NCBI GenBank assembly: GCA_026419785.1
Contig: JAODTK010005636.1
Span: 92,501 to 156,500, forward strand
DNA: 64,000 nt
From: Sclerodactyla briareus
Lineage: Eukaryota; Echinodermata; Holothuroidea; Dendrochirotida; Sclerodactylidae
Direction of reading: 5' to 3'
Below are positions 48,901 to 59,800 of the stretch, in pieces. The notes under the pieces are model-generated. The model was not told the origin of the DNA. It did not search any database and was given only the letters and a program-made list of their open reading frames with translations. The translations under genes were made by a program, and so were the position numbers. The stretch's first letter is position 1. Each line of letters begins with the position of its first letter.

Positions 48901-51900
48901 GGATGTCAGTAGGAACCGGATCGAGTTCACAAGTGGTCGACTTCGACTGAGAGATGATATCGCTGACCGTTTCCTCTGACACAGCTGAAAAATCACGGAA
49001 TCTCTGATCAGTTTTGAAAAACGATGTTGGCTAATTCCTGGGGCGCAGAATCATTAGGAATTGTACAATATTTTCAGTCTTCTCTACAAAGAAATTATGA
49101 AAACGCTCGGCCAGAGGTAATCCAGAGGTATTTTCTGTTGGAAGAGTGTTAGATGTGCGAATGTGATGAAGATTGTTGAACTTCTGAAAGAAATCTTTGG
49201 GGCCACAGCTCTCCAGTTCCTGTGCACAAAATTTGAGCCTTGGTATGAGCGAGTAGTTTTTGATACTCTCTCGAGCTGTGATTGAAAATTTGATGGTGGA
49301 TTTCTAATCCAGAAGAACGCCACCGTTTCTCCATCTGCCGGACTGTTTGCTTCAGCTGATGGCACCTGTCATCGAACCATGGGGAGCAATACGAGCAGTG
49401 ATTGTTCTTGAAACTAATGGAGCATGCTTGTTAAGGATTCTTCTTAACACCGTGTTATACTGCTCTACAAGACTATCGGCATTATCAGCAGGATTGGTAC
49501 ATAATTCAGATTCGTGAATATCATGAATAAGTGCGGAGTAAACCACAAAACTCTTCTGAGGCAGTATGCATCGACCTGTTGTGGTTTTTACTTCTTCGGT
49601 GTACTCAGCACCAAATTGAGACTTGCATCTGTTAGTTCCATTCTGGTGATTTGTACCATTTGCCATTTGGCAACCCTCATTGTCGACTTCTCTATTGCCA
49701 GGGGCTTCATCAGCTGTATCAAAGACAGTTCCATACAACTGTTATAATACAATTTCTAAGATATCAGGATGGTCAATTTAGGTGAAATGAATAGTAGGAA
49801 TTGGTGAGTAGAGAATGAAAATATTTCAGAATGATATTATCACCTTATGTTTGATTTAGTGCAAAGCACTTTTCGGATATTACCACTAGTCATGGGAAGT
49901 GGGTATGCTCTTTGACAACCCAGGAAAAGTGTTGCCAATTCAGGCTTTCTCGGTTCTATCACAGGCCTCAGTTATGGCCCGGGTATGCCTATGACCCGGG
50001 TATGCCACTGAAGATAAAATACCTTGTCAACCTTGCTAACCGGGGAGATGATTAGATTTTTAGGGGATTCAAAATAAGTTGCCTAATGTAAGCGCTCTGT
50101 TTTGGCTGAACCTAGAGTCCTACTAAGCCTAATGGGATATTATCATCACTATCATACTCATCTGTCTTCACATTTCTCTTCAATTCCCCCCAAATCCTTT
50201 TCCAGATCTAGGTCTTTATCTTCAATATTTTCACGTGTCATCATAGTATTCCAATTCATTGTCAAGGTCAACAAAGTTGGCCCACGTAATATCATCTTAT
50301 TTCCAAAGCTCTGGGAGCTGTGCCATTTTGTTCCTCAGACTGTTTTTAATTTTTCAACCTAAAACTACAGTCAGGGAGCTGTACTGGGGCTCTTCAAAAC
50401 CAATGAGGTCTTGGTATTCGCAGCGCCTACTAGCGTACGTCACAAATTCACAATGGTCAGATAGGTAGGCTTTGTGGCTACCCACATACTGAAGTCGCTG
50501 TATCTTACTTGTGTATCCAATCTAGAAAAGTCTAATCAGGTAGAATAACAGATGTTTTGAAATTGCAAGGTCTTCATCAGAACTGACTACTGTCTCCTTC
50601 AGTGATAGCACTGGTAAACATTACCTAATATACTCGGGTGACTGATCATGTGTCAATTACTTAAAACAAATATTTGGATTTAAAAACTATATAAAATTGG
50701 GATATAATTGAATCATTCATCAGTGTGTACTCTCCCTTCTTAAGTGGATTTGTTTGATTAGAAAAGAACAGTCCTTGGTATTAAAAACAGTATTCCCGAA
50801 AGTGGTTGCAGCATGCAGCAAAACAAAGCAGTACCGCTCATGAGCCAATCACTATGCAGAATTTTATTCCTTACATGACACTGTGAGAAATTCCGAACTT
50901 CATTTCCTGCAATTCACTACTATCGAACATTCTTGTCCGACAATCCGCGGTAGTGGAATGTGAAATGACACTTTCTTGTTCTTCTCTGCAAATTGTCGGC
51001 AGGGTGATTTAGCCAGTTAAATACAAAAACACCAAAATTCAGAATGGCATCAATTTCTTCCTCCTGAAAAAGAAAAAAAATGGAATGGATATTTGTTTCG
51101 CTGTGCCCAAATTAGCAGTGTACTGTGATATTTGTAAAGTAATGTTTATAAATTAGGTTATATTCACATGCAGTATGTAACACACTTTTTTCATTACAGA
51201 GAGGATACACTTATTGACTCAGGATTGGCCGCTATATTTTCCAATCATCATTCAAAGAATATTTTTTTTTTCCAATCTACTCACTCCACTTGTAGGTTGG
51301 AGGAGGATATAGCATTCTTCAAAGAGACAGCAGCCCTGGAAAAACGCCGCCTGGTGTTCGAGAACGAGAGATTACAAGAGAGAATTGATGGACTAGAGAG
51401 AGAGAGGGAGTTTCTGGAGCAGTACAAGCAAGGCTATGACTCCATGCAGGAAGGTATGTCTTTCACAGGCAAACTATTATATCTTCACATATAGGGGATA
51501 TTTTAGTACTGTTTTTGCTGTGACTGTCAACACCCCATGGAAGATTTTTGTGTTAGTGCACTAACTTCAAGACGCATCGTCCAATTAACCTGGAACGTTG
51601 GCCATATCTCTGCCATAGAGAATTCTTGGATGGTTCCATGACTGGGTTCCATGACTATTTTGCATAATTTGTCATGGTTTTCGAAATTTTGTCAGAATTT
51701 ACCAAGACTCTGTTGATGTGTAGACTACATTTGGTCTGGACAAATCTTTATAGCTTTTTGAACTTCCCAGAGTTGAACACAACTGGATGGATGTGGACTC
51801 TATTGATCCTGAGTTCCTGACTTGGGAATTTTTTGAGGAATTTGAAATGGTTTCATCAAACGAAATATCAAGCTGTTTGGAAAAGCAGATAATATTGATA

Positions 51901-54900
51901 TGACTGATAGAATCACAGACAAATGTAGGGGGTACTGTATTTGGAGGTATAGGGACATATGATTAACCTGATTTGCCTTATATTCATAGCAGTTCATGTT
52001 TGGATAGCAGGGGAATATAACAGCGTGGACATGCATTGATGATGAAATGCAGACATTTAAGAATTGTTGAACTCAACATTTGAAGCAGTTTACATAATGG
52101 AAAAAACTGGATATCAATCTAAAAGCAGCTGAATAATAGAATGACCAGTAATATATAATTATGTACTTGACACTTTTAATTAAAGGGAAAGATGCAGAAA
52201 CAAATTCCTTTGCAGTTCACTATGTATCGCTATTAGGAAACGATTACTGTGTGTGAAAAATATTGTCATTTTTTAGCATTCTATCAAAATGTCGGGAGCC
52301 TATTAGGGTGAAACATGTTTTGCAATATTGCTGCCGAAATTGTTTCCTATTCTCTGCCTAAATTTTGATAATTTCTTGCTTGGCTTTTTATTCTCACGAC
52401 CTTCCATTACCCATATATTGCTGAATACATTCGATATAGCAAACAAAGTAGATAATCCTGATTGTCTCTCAAGGTACAAGTACTCAAGTTTCCCAAATAA
52501 AATATGAGGGATGTGATATTTTCCATCTCGGGACCATGCCCAAGATCATTGCACTTGGGTTATCCGAGTTATGAAGGCTGGAAGATATGTAGAGAATAGT
52601 TCACTGGTTAACACAATCTGGGAAAGCATTTACCCAATATCTCAGAAGTCTCTCAAGTGAAAATCCCCCGTAGTAGTACAGAATGTTTCTTTCAAGGGCA
52701 AGCAGCACACAGTTGAAAAGTTCAATAATGCGTGTGAACACAAATTGGCGTAAGTCAGCGGGACAAGTAGTTTTTCCAAACCTTAAGAAGTTGTCAGAAC
52801 TTTATTGCATGTTACTAGCGTGAACTAATCGCACACCCATGTCATGTGCACGTTCCTTGGTCATTCCATGAAAACAAAAACTCAGTATACAACATTGGCT
52901 TGTCAATTTATTGCACAGATTCACTCACGCATCATAAACGGAATGGCGGGGTGACCACCTCTGTGCCTAAAGAACATGCCAGATTCCGGTAGCTAGTAGG
53001 CTAGTGTACTGCAGATGTCAGTGGTAAAAGGCAAGGGAATCGCTTATAAATTGCCATAACAGGGGGGTTCTGGACATTTTTTTTTATATTTTTTAGCTGT
53101 AATGCCAGTACCTGAATATCACAAAACCTGGGAGCGTGCAATTTTATTCCCACACACTTCAAAAGTGGGGGCACATTTCATATAATGTTCCCGCCACTTC
53201 AAAAAGTTGAGGGGACGTGTCCCCCTGTTCCCCAAGAATCGACGCCCATGAGTGCATGTAAATATTTGCCCAAACCTGCTGCGTATCCTATAGACTGATG
53301 TCCTGGTCAAGTTTTATGTAACCATCTGACTATCCACCTATCCTATTAATCCCGTTGACAGCTTTCATCTTTCGACCTGGAGAGGACAGATTTACCCTAG
53401 GACAGAAAAGAGCCAGAAAACCAGTGATGGCATCAAAGAAGGTGAGGTTTAAAAATGGTTTTAGGGGTTTATATTAGCAATAATAATAACACATACTCAT
53501 ATAGCGCTTTTAGCAAAACATCACCCAACGTTGTTCCTCTGTTACCCATTTTGTTATTATTTGATTCAATGTTTCCTTGCATATATTCCCAGGGAGTGGA
53601 CCTCTCAATGAGTCCCCACAGGTTTCTGGTTTACTTCTTACTTCCTTTCATATTGTATATGTATGTCAAAGAATTTATATTGTACCGTACTGATGATCTA
53701 TTGTGGAAAAAAGAAAGAAAAAATGAATGAATCCTGAATAGACCATGCTCACACCCCAGGTACATGTTCACTGATGACCGATACACTCCGTGGAAGCCTG
53801 CTATGGTACCCCCATCCACTGCCTCAACAGGTTCCCAATTAACATCTGGGTGGAGAGGAACAAGTAGAGACAAATACTTTGCCCATAAGTACTACTTGGA
53901 CTTGAACCCATACTCTCTGAATTACAAGCTCGATGTCTTATCCGCTAACCACCAACACTATCTAACACCCCAGGTTATTGCCATCTGGTTTAAAGATGGA
54001 GAATCCTCTCAAAGCCCACGTCAAGTCTCTTTTTTTTTTTTTAAATAAATTTTTTTTTCGAAAACATTAATACAACGTGAATCAGAACCTGAATGAGTGG
54101 TGAATTGACATAACATACTATCTTTAATCCTAATAGTTGAAAAGTTGTCAAATAGACTGCTCTCTGGTCCCACCCCTTTGTTATATATTTTAGAGGCGAA
54201 ATTGTTTGCCATACCCCGCAATTATTATTAGTAGATTATATTAGAATATTGATTAGTATAGTTATGATATTCCGAACAATGTAGATCACTGGGTTGGAGA
54301 TCACATTGACAGAATGATGACTCATGAATACTGTGAAATGAACCTCCTTTTTGATTCCTTGACAAAGTCAGAGGAATCTATGCAGTCATGACAACGTGTG
54401 TGTTTGTGACGCCCGGCTTTGTTAACACGATAACTTGACCCCACCTGAATGGATGAAGATCTTGAAGATGAAGATAATTGGTTTATGGGTTCCCCATAAT
54501 GAGTACATGAAGCCTATTGTTTAGGGGTCAGGTCAGAGGTCCCCAGAGGTTAAAGTCTGAAAATCTTGTTTACAACATTTTGCATATAATAATCTATTAT
54601 TATGAAGATTTTCTGGAGAAATTCATTCAACGTTAACCTCTCAGTAGAACCACAACTACAGCATTCCATTTGTTATGGTATTCTTTAGAGGCCTTGCTGG
54701 TCAGAAACTATTTTATGAGGTGCAAGATCACACAAAGGTCCTCATCAGTAACTTCAGTAGAGAAATTTTGTCATGTAATAGTATTATTATTATTATCATT
54801 ATTATCATTATTATCATCATCATCTGGTGCCTGAGTTCTGCCTAGTGTTATATTTTATCTAGAGCATCTAGATATAGCCTGAATCTCACCGCACTTCATC

Positions 54901-57900
54901 ATCAATTGTCAACAAAATTCTTAATTGACAGACAGCACAGCCATAGAAATATTAGCAACAGGTGCATTTCAGATATTGTATACATGTGCAATTACATCAA
55001 TTACAATGTCCAGAGTAGTACTCGCTTGGTTCAGCCCAAACTATTCCATTTCCAGTTTTCTTTTTGTCTTTTCTCACCACTCGAATTAAAAATTGAAAGA
55101 ATGGGTCGAACTAGAGTTGCCATACCTGAACCTGATTCCATGAATTGAGATCTTCAACAGATTATTGATCGTTGTGTAACTGAATATTCCAGAAATTTAA
55201 CTGATATATTGAGAGTTTCATCGGAAGTGAATAAGCAGAAAAAAGTGTAAATCACATGCCTTGTTCAGTGTTTTTGTATTGGTAATATTTACCATGATCA
55301 TGTAGGACAAAAAAGACTTTCCTCTACAGAATAGTTAGAGAAACACCCTTATGATGATGCTTCGTCTGGATAGCTAGGATGGACCGATCTTTACAATCAC
55401 ATTTGCTGAGCTATCATCACTTCTCCTGTAATTTGATCTGGTATGTTAGAATCACTTTTGCAAGTTGTGCGGCTATTATTACTTTCATTACCGTTATTCT
55501 GAGAATGTTATTTGTCATATTAACAACATTGTTTAAATTGATTCCGATTAGAACCACTTGATGACCAATATCCATGCAGCAAAGAAGATTGAGGAACAGT
55601 TGTTGGATGTCCAGAACCAGTGTGTCACAGAGTTCGATTCCTATCTGGAGAACCACAAGCAGACCCTGCAGTCAACCTTGCATGATAGCGACAAATTATC
55701 GGAACTAGATGACGAGGTGGGTCGTCTCATTATAACCTTCATGATGATATTACTCCTGATTACTAAAGTTTTGTCAACTCATTTGTGCCTGAGAGTTGTG
55801 AACGGCAATGACTATGAGTGTTGGCGTGTTATTCAAGGTTTCATTCAGCGTTTGAAATATTTGAAAATAATCATCATAATATTGAAACGAATGCCTTGTT
55901 CGTTACCTCATCTACAATGAGAACTTCAGTCAAAATTACAGCACTCAAATCATTCCTATTCCTAGAGAAAATGAATTTTGACCTAATACTCCTTTCAACA
56001 TACATTTCCCAATTGCAGTTTTTTGTATCAATCAAATAGATTACTACAGTACAATGGGTAGCTTCGTGACTGAAAGGAGGACATGAAATAAAGGCTGAAT
56101 GGAACTTTAAGGACAATTGCAGGATGAATTATGAAGAGGGTAATATAATAGCTGATATAAAAACTAAATGTAACAGTGCAAACTTGATGTCTACACAACT
56201 TTCTGTTACAGAGTTACAGGTCTTTGAAGTGTGTGCATGTGGCCATTGCGCGAGATCTGAAAGCAGTGCAATAATAAATGATGTCATACTCACCCAACCG
56301 TACAAATATAATGGTAAGAATAATAATAATTAAGTTCTTATATAGCGCTTTTTCACGTCAAAGACATGCTCAAAGCGCTTTGAGGATATTCGCCCAGATT
56401 ATCAGTGACTTGTCACACGTACTATACAGCACACACCTCTCACTTGTTCTATCCAGACGCACTATTCAGTACGTCACTTTTTTGTGTCCCCTGGGGACTT
56501 CCAATAGGGCTGCCACATTAGTACGGCGCTCTCTACTCTTCACAAGTCCCGCCACAAGGTGCCCACTTTAACACGTGGGTGTCGTGGACATTTCAGAGAC
56601 ATGCCTGTTCAACAGCAATGCGGAAAATTCCTTGGGCTTCCGAGGGCCCGAAATCCCAATCAATTGTTTTTGGCAGTCTGGAGCTCTACTGACTGAGCTA
56701 ATCCGCATCCCTCATCCCAAATTTGATCTACTCCAGAGTACAAATCACTTGAATCAGCTGAATCATCATATGCGCTGTTAGTTCTTGTCTCCCACCTCTG
56801 GAAGGTCCCTCTAAAACTGTCTGTAATAGTTTAACAAGTCTTCAAAACACTACATCTCTCTAAAGAGCCCCCATGTTGTCCATTGCGTGAATTGAGCTAT
56901 AGCACCATCGATGCTTCAGTTTTGGGGCTAATTATTCGTACATGGATAAACTTTAGCCATTAGGCTGATTTGTCCTGCCTCCTGCCTATAAGCAGGACAA
57001 AGACCGTTTCACCCACACGATCGGCTCGCTGCAGGAAGAGATGTCCATGGTACGCCAGCACCTTCACTACCTCGAGAGGGAACTAGATTCTGCCCATAAA
57101 CCAGCCTTGCCCAAACCCCCCAGTAGAGGGCGGGCCCAACAGCCTCCCAGTAGGGTAGCGGGCCCCCTGCCCCCATCAGACCAAAGCCCATCAGTAGCCA
57201 CCCTCGGGAAACTGTCACAGATGAGTGGGAAAGTAGGTTACTAGATCAGTTGCTGCCTAATCATTTCCCTTATCCACAACTGGAAAAATGGGCCATGGGC
57301 CTAGATAGTTATGGCAAGCGTGATAGGGCCAGTAGTCATCGGACCAGGCTAATTATCAGCCAGCTAGTTATGGGCCCAGCTAGTTTTAGGCCAAGCTCTT
57401 CATGGGCCCAGCTTGTTATGGGCCCACTTAGTTGTGGGCCCAGCTAGTTATGGGCCCAGCTAGTTTTAGGCCAAGCTCTTCATGGGCCCAGCTTATTGTG
57501 GGCCCATGACTAGTTGCAAGCCCATGTTGTGGGCCCAGCTAGTTATGGGCCAACCTAGTTGTGGGCCCCAGTTAGTCGTAGGCTCAGCTATTTATGGGCC
57601 CACTTAGTTGTAGGCCCAGTTGGTTGTGGGCCCAGCTAGTTATGGGCCCAGCTAGTTATGGGCCCAGCTGGTTGTGGACCCAGCTGGTTATGGGCCCACT
57701 TAGTTGTGGGCCCAGCTAGTTATGGGCCCAGCTAGTTATGGGCCCAGCTAGTTATGGGCCCAGCTAGTTATGGGCCCAGCTAGTTATGGGCCCAGCTAGT
57801 TATGGGCCCAGCTAGTTATGGGCCCAGCTAGTTATGGGCCCAGCTAGTTATGGGCCCAGCTAGTTATGGGCCCAGCTAGTTATGGGCCCAGCTAGTTATG

Positions 57901-59409
57901 GGCCCAGCTAGTTATGGGCCCAGCTAGTTATGGGCCCAGCTAGTTATGGGCCCAGCTAGTTATGGGCCCAGCTAGTTATGGGCCCAGCTAGTTATGGGCC
58001 CAGCTAGTTATGGGCCCAGCTAGTTATGGGCCCAGCTAGTTATGGGCCCAGCTAGTTATGGGCCCAGCTAGTTATGGGCCCAGCTAGTTATGGGCCCAGC
58101 TAGTTATGGGCCCAGCTAGTTATGGGCCCAGCTAGTTATGGGCCCAGCTAGTTATGGGCCCAGCTAGTTATGGGCCCAGCTAGTTATGGGCCCAGCTAGT
58201 TATGGGCCCAGCTAGTTATGGGCCCAGCTAGTTATGGGCCCAGCTAGTTATGGGCCCAGCTAGTTATGGGCCCAGCTAGTTATGGGCCCAGCTAGTTATG
58301 GGCCCAGCTAGTTATGGGCCCAGCTAGTTATGGGCCCAGCTAGTTATGGGCCCAGCTAGTTATGGGCCCAGCTAGTTATGGGCCCAGCTAGTTATGGGCC
58401 CAGCTAGTTATGGGCCCAGCTAGTTATGGGCCCAGCTAGTTATGGGCCCAGCTAGTTATGGGCCCAGCTAGTTATGGGCCCAGCTAGTTATGGGCCCAGC
58501 TAGTTATGGGCCCAGCTAGTTATGGGCCCAGCTAGTTATGGGCCCAGCTAGTTATGGGCCCAGCTAGTTATGGGCCCAGCTAGTTATGGGCCCAGCTAGT
58601 TATGGGCCCAGCTAGTTATGGGCCCAGCTAGTTATGGGCCCAGCTAGTTATGGGCCCAGCTAGTTATGGGCCCAGCTAGTTATGGGCCCAGCTAGTTATG
58701 GGCCCAGCTAGTTATGGGCCCAGCTAGTTATGGGCCCAGCTAGTTATGGGCCCAGCTAGTTATGGGCCCAGCTAGTTATGGGCCCAGCTGGTTGTGGACC
58801 CAGCTGGTTATGGGCCCACTTAGTTGTGGGCCCAGCTAGTTATGGGCCCAGCTAGTTATGGGCCCAGCTAGTTATGGGCCCAGCTAGTTATGGGCCCAGC
58901 TAGTTATGGGCCCAGCTAGTTATGGGCCCAGCTAGTTATGGGCCCAGCTAGTTATGGGCCCAGCTAGTTATGGGCCCAGCTAGTTATGGGCCCAGCTAGT
59001 TATGGGCCCAGCTAGTTATGGGCCCAGCTAGTTATGGGCCCAGCTAGTTATGGGCCCAGCTAGTTATGGGCCCAGCTAGTTATGGGCCCAGCTAGTTATG
59101 GGCCCAGCTAGTTATGGGCCCAGCTAGTTATGGGCCCAGCTAGTTATGGGCCCAGCTAGTTTTAGGCCAAGCTCTTCGCCAGCGAAAACTATTGACAACG
59201 TTAACCTCCTCGGACGTGAGATGGACCCGTTCATCCCCCAGGAGGCCATCCTCAGCAAGTACAGTCTCATGGTCTACACCTCCACCGACGGGAAGGAATC
59301 CTTCCATCAGCTCATGGACGCTAGTTCTGCCCGAGCTGCTCTGAAATGGTTAATCTATCTCCAGTACCATGCTACTGGCAGCAGAGAGGACTTTATATCG
59401 AATAGTTAA
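45848..59409 (+). CDS. Unidentified coiled-coil protein gene, whole span (exons listed separately)
   Basis: Plus-strand exons at 45848, 51296, 53362 (weak), 55580, 56993 and about 59183 have coding-like composition, open frames and GT/AG borders. Phases agree for 55580-55716 into 56993-57232. They do not agree for 45848-45986 into 51296, so at least one exon is missing or a base is wrong. The protein is rich in Glu, Lys, Arg, Gln and Leu with heptad-like spacing, has a Pro/Ser-rich hinge, and ends in a more globular segment. I do not recognise the family; centrosomal, ciliary or cytoskeletal proteins have this look, but that is only a guess. Introns hold a LINE, two SINEs and a minisatellite. 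Confidence 0.5.
46021..46330. repeat. Interspersed repeat with perfect 15-bp inverted repeats; related to 16.8 kb
   Basis: CAGTCACTGCTTGCG (46021-46035) is exactly inverted at 46107-46121, bracketing 101 bp. Sequence after it, with CACTGGAGAAACTCCCAGAA and GTGGGCCTTGCAGAATCCCT, matches the repeat at 16760-17250 in the same order. It lies in an intron of the coiled-coil gene. No coding capacity. Confidence 0.55.
46928..47038. mobile_element. 111-bp MITE-like element with 24-bp terminal inverted repeats
   Basis: The left end CAGCTGTCTGTTATTGCAAA (continuing TACA) and the reverse complement of the right end, CAGCTATCCGTTATTGCAAA (continuing TACA), agree at 22 of 24 positions. A third related word, CAACTGTTATTGCAAA, lies inside. 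Length, high terminal similarity and lack of coding sequence fit a miniature inverted-repeat element. No clear target-site duplication was seen. Confidence 0.6.
47270..49740 (-). mobile_element. L2/CR1-like LINE, 5'-truncated, frame-broken
   Basis: From high to low coordinates on the minus strand the protein text follows a whole reverse transcriptase. It has a post-endonuclease linker (LVEQYNTVLRRILNKHAPL, 49.45 kb), a Trp/Arg-rich segment (49.15-49.35 kb), YRPIAHLPFIGKVLER (48.7 kb), SAALDTINQDILLNRLYE (48.5 kb) and GVPHVSVIGPL (48.35 kb). The catalytic MYADDTQIL follows (YADD codons at 48267-48278). A 270-codon open frame (48277-47465) then holds LPWLPVKKRIDYKILTL and FAAAAAELWNDLPNHLK. The 3' UTR ends in an ATT repeat at 47278-47290. 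At least five frameshifts; the endonuclease is missing. Confidence 0.88.
47331..47392. repeat. 31-bp direct duplication in the LINE 3' UTR
   Basis: The unit CTCTACGCGCTGACCTTACA, continuing GA(A)AAACAAAT, is present twice in tandem just outside the LINE coding part. It belongs to the 3' UTR of the minus-strand element. Confidence 0.75.
49741..51295. other. Intron-like sequence, nothing recognised
   Basis: No LINE endonuclease continues here, so the element ends near 49740. No exon or repeat family was recognised up to the next exon. Just before 51296 a T9 tract and pyrimidine-rich sequence form the acceptor. Confidence 0.4.
51296..51453 (+). CDS. Coiled-coil exon
   Basis: The pyrimidine-rich acceptor CACTCCACTTGTAG precedes 51296 and the donor GAAG|GTATGT follows 51453. 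The frame reads LEEDIAFFKETAALEKRRLV, then FENERLQERIDGLEREREFL and EQYKQGYDSMQE, an unbroken coiled-coil heptad pattern. Both borders and the whole frame are clean, so this is the most certain exon of the gene. Confidence 0.8.
51454..53361. other. Intron, no feature recognised
   Basis: A/T-rich sequence without an obvious exon or a named repeat. A stretch near 51540-51800 with phrases such as AACCTGGAACGTTGGCCATATCTCTG resembles old interspersed-repeat text, but no second copy was matched. Confidence 0.35.
53362..53441 (+). CDS. Probable small exon of the coiled-coil gene
   Basis: The acceptor CCCGTTGACAG precedes 53362 and the donor AAGAAG|GTGAGG follows 53441. Two frames are open: GQIYPRTEKSQKTSDGIKE, which is in phase with the exon at 55580, and FRPGEDRFTLGQKRARKP, which is in phase with the exon at 51296. 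It cannot satisfy both neighbours as read, so a base error, a missing exon or a wrong call is possible. Confidence 0.4.
53476..53968 (-). mobile_element. tRNA-derived SINE with LINE-like ATT tail
   Basis: On the minus strand the element starts near 53968 with a tRNA-like head. It has an A box, TGGTTAGCGGATAAGACA (53935-53952), and a B box, GGGTTCAAGTCC (53898-53909). A body with GTCTCTACTTGTTCCTCTCC follows. The tail near 53476-53510 reads GCGCTATATGAGTATG, then a TTATTATTATT repeat. The same GCGCTATAT...ATTATT tail is seen in the SINE at 56.3 kb and resembles the 3' end of the LINE at 59.4 kb. Confidence 0.7.
54780..54826. repeat. ATT/ATC trinucleotide microsatellite
   Basis: An interrupted run of TTA and TCA triplets. 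Confidence 0.85.
55580..55716 (+). CDS. Coiled-coil exon
   Basis: The acceptor ATATCCATGCAG precedes 55580 and the donor GACGAG|GTGGGT follows 55716. The frame reads KKIEEQLLDVQNQCVTEFDS, then YLENHKQTLQSTLHDSDKLS and ELDDE. It is charged and Leu-rich with no Pro, consistent with coiled coil. The exon ends in phase 0, matching the start of the next exon. Confidence 0.75.
55717..56314. other. Intron, no feature recognised
   Basis: A/T-rich sequence between two exons. Nothing beyond short A/T repeats is visible until the SINE tail begins near 56315. Confidence 0.4.
56315..56712 (-). mobile_element. tRNA-derived SINE with LINE-like ATT tail
   Basis: On the minus strand the head near 56712 carries an A-box-like TTAGCTCAGTCAGTAGAGC (about 56684-56702) and a weaker B-box-like GGGATTTCGGGCCC (about 56644-56657). 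The tail at 56315-56350 reads AGCGCTATATAAG, then ATTATTATT. It shares tail design with the SINE at 53.5 kb, but the bodies differ, so they may be two subfamilies that use the same LINE machinery. Confidence 0.68.
56993..57232 (+). CDS. Coiled-coil exon with Pro/Ser-rich hinge
   Basis: The acceptor CTGCCTATAAG (or TATAAGCAG, three bases on) precedes it and the donor GGGAAA|GTAGGT follows 57232. The frame reads DKDRFTHTIGSLQEEMSMVR, then QHLHYLERELDSAHKPALPK. It goes on with a Pro/Arg/Ser-rich part (PPSRGRAQQPPSRVAGPLPP) and GKLSQMSGK. It begins with the end of a coiled coil and passes into a disordered linker. It is GC-rich and open throughout, and its phase agrees with the preceding exon. 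Confidence 0.78.
57357..59182. repeat. 16-bp GGGCCCAGCTAGTTAT minisatellite with higher-order duplication
   Basis: Degenerate units start near 57290-57360 and become regular. From 57708 to 58779 there are 67 identical 16-bp units, and from 58828 to 59147 another 20. Between them a variant block (GCTGGTTGTGGACCCAGCTG and CACTTAGTTGTG) repeats the block at 57665-57707, an offset of 1120 bp, or 70 units. A variant end unit, TAGTTTTAGGCCAAGCTCTT, occurs at 57381, 57461 and at the right edge (59158). Because 16 is not a multiple of 3 and the unit contains TAG, all frames are closed, so it is not coding. It lies between two exons. Confidence 0.95.
59183..59409 (+). CDS. Last recognised exon of the coiled-coil gene
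   Basis: An open, GC-rich frame follows the minisatellite directly: NVNLLGREMDPFIPQEAILS, then KYSLMVYTSTDGKESFHQLM and DASSARAALKWLIYLQYH, ending in a TAA at 59407-59409. Codon use looks coding. An acceptor at GCTCTTCGCCAG gives 59183 as the start. The acceptor TTCATCCCCCAG (start 59242) fits the phase of the preceding exon better. The segment looks globular rather than coiled. The TAA may be the true stop or lie in an intron. Family unknown. Confidence 0.55.
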
Positions 59410-59429
59410 GTATCTGCTAAATTGCGGGG

Positions 59430-59800
59430 GGTCTAGTGTGCATCATGTCTCTGAAAGCCTGGCCCAGAATATCATCTTACAAAACTGTTCTCCATACTCC
59501 CAGACATAACCCTCAGACCTTCAGCAGACAAACCCGCCTAACTCTGCCCCGTTTCAGAACCACTACTGGGGAACGACGCTTCAGTGTGTATGCTGCAAGA
59601 GCATGGAATGACTTGCGCAATCATATCAAGACTGCTCCAACTGTCACAGCCTTCAAGAAGGCACTGAAGACTCATCTTTTTTAGGCGTTACTGTCTATGT
59701 TTTTGTTCCTTTTATATTTGTTGTACACGCTATGGAACGCCCTGCCCCATTGTGATGTGAATAGCGTTATAAATACCAATATTATTATTATTATGTAATG
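59430..59800 (+). mobile_element. L2/CR1-like LINE 3' end, 5'-truncated
   Basis: The 83-codon frame (59436-59684) ends with RLTLPRFRTTTGERRFSVYA, then ARAWNDLRNHIKTAPTVTAF and KKALKTHLF, followed by a stop. This is the typical C-terminus of L2/CR1 reverse transcriptases (GERxFSVxAPRLWNSLP...FKxxLKTHLF). The 3' UTR follows and ends in GCGTTATAAATACCAATATT and ATT repeats. The frame is intact over its length, unlike the other LINE copies here, so this insertion may be younger. Confidence 0.85.

Noticed and set aside
57357-59182. Minisatellite as coding repeat domain
   Set aside because: The unit length is not a multiple of three and it contains TAG, so every frame is closed within 48 bases on both strands.
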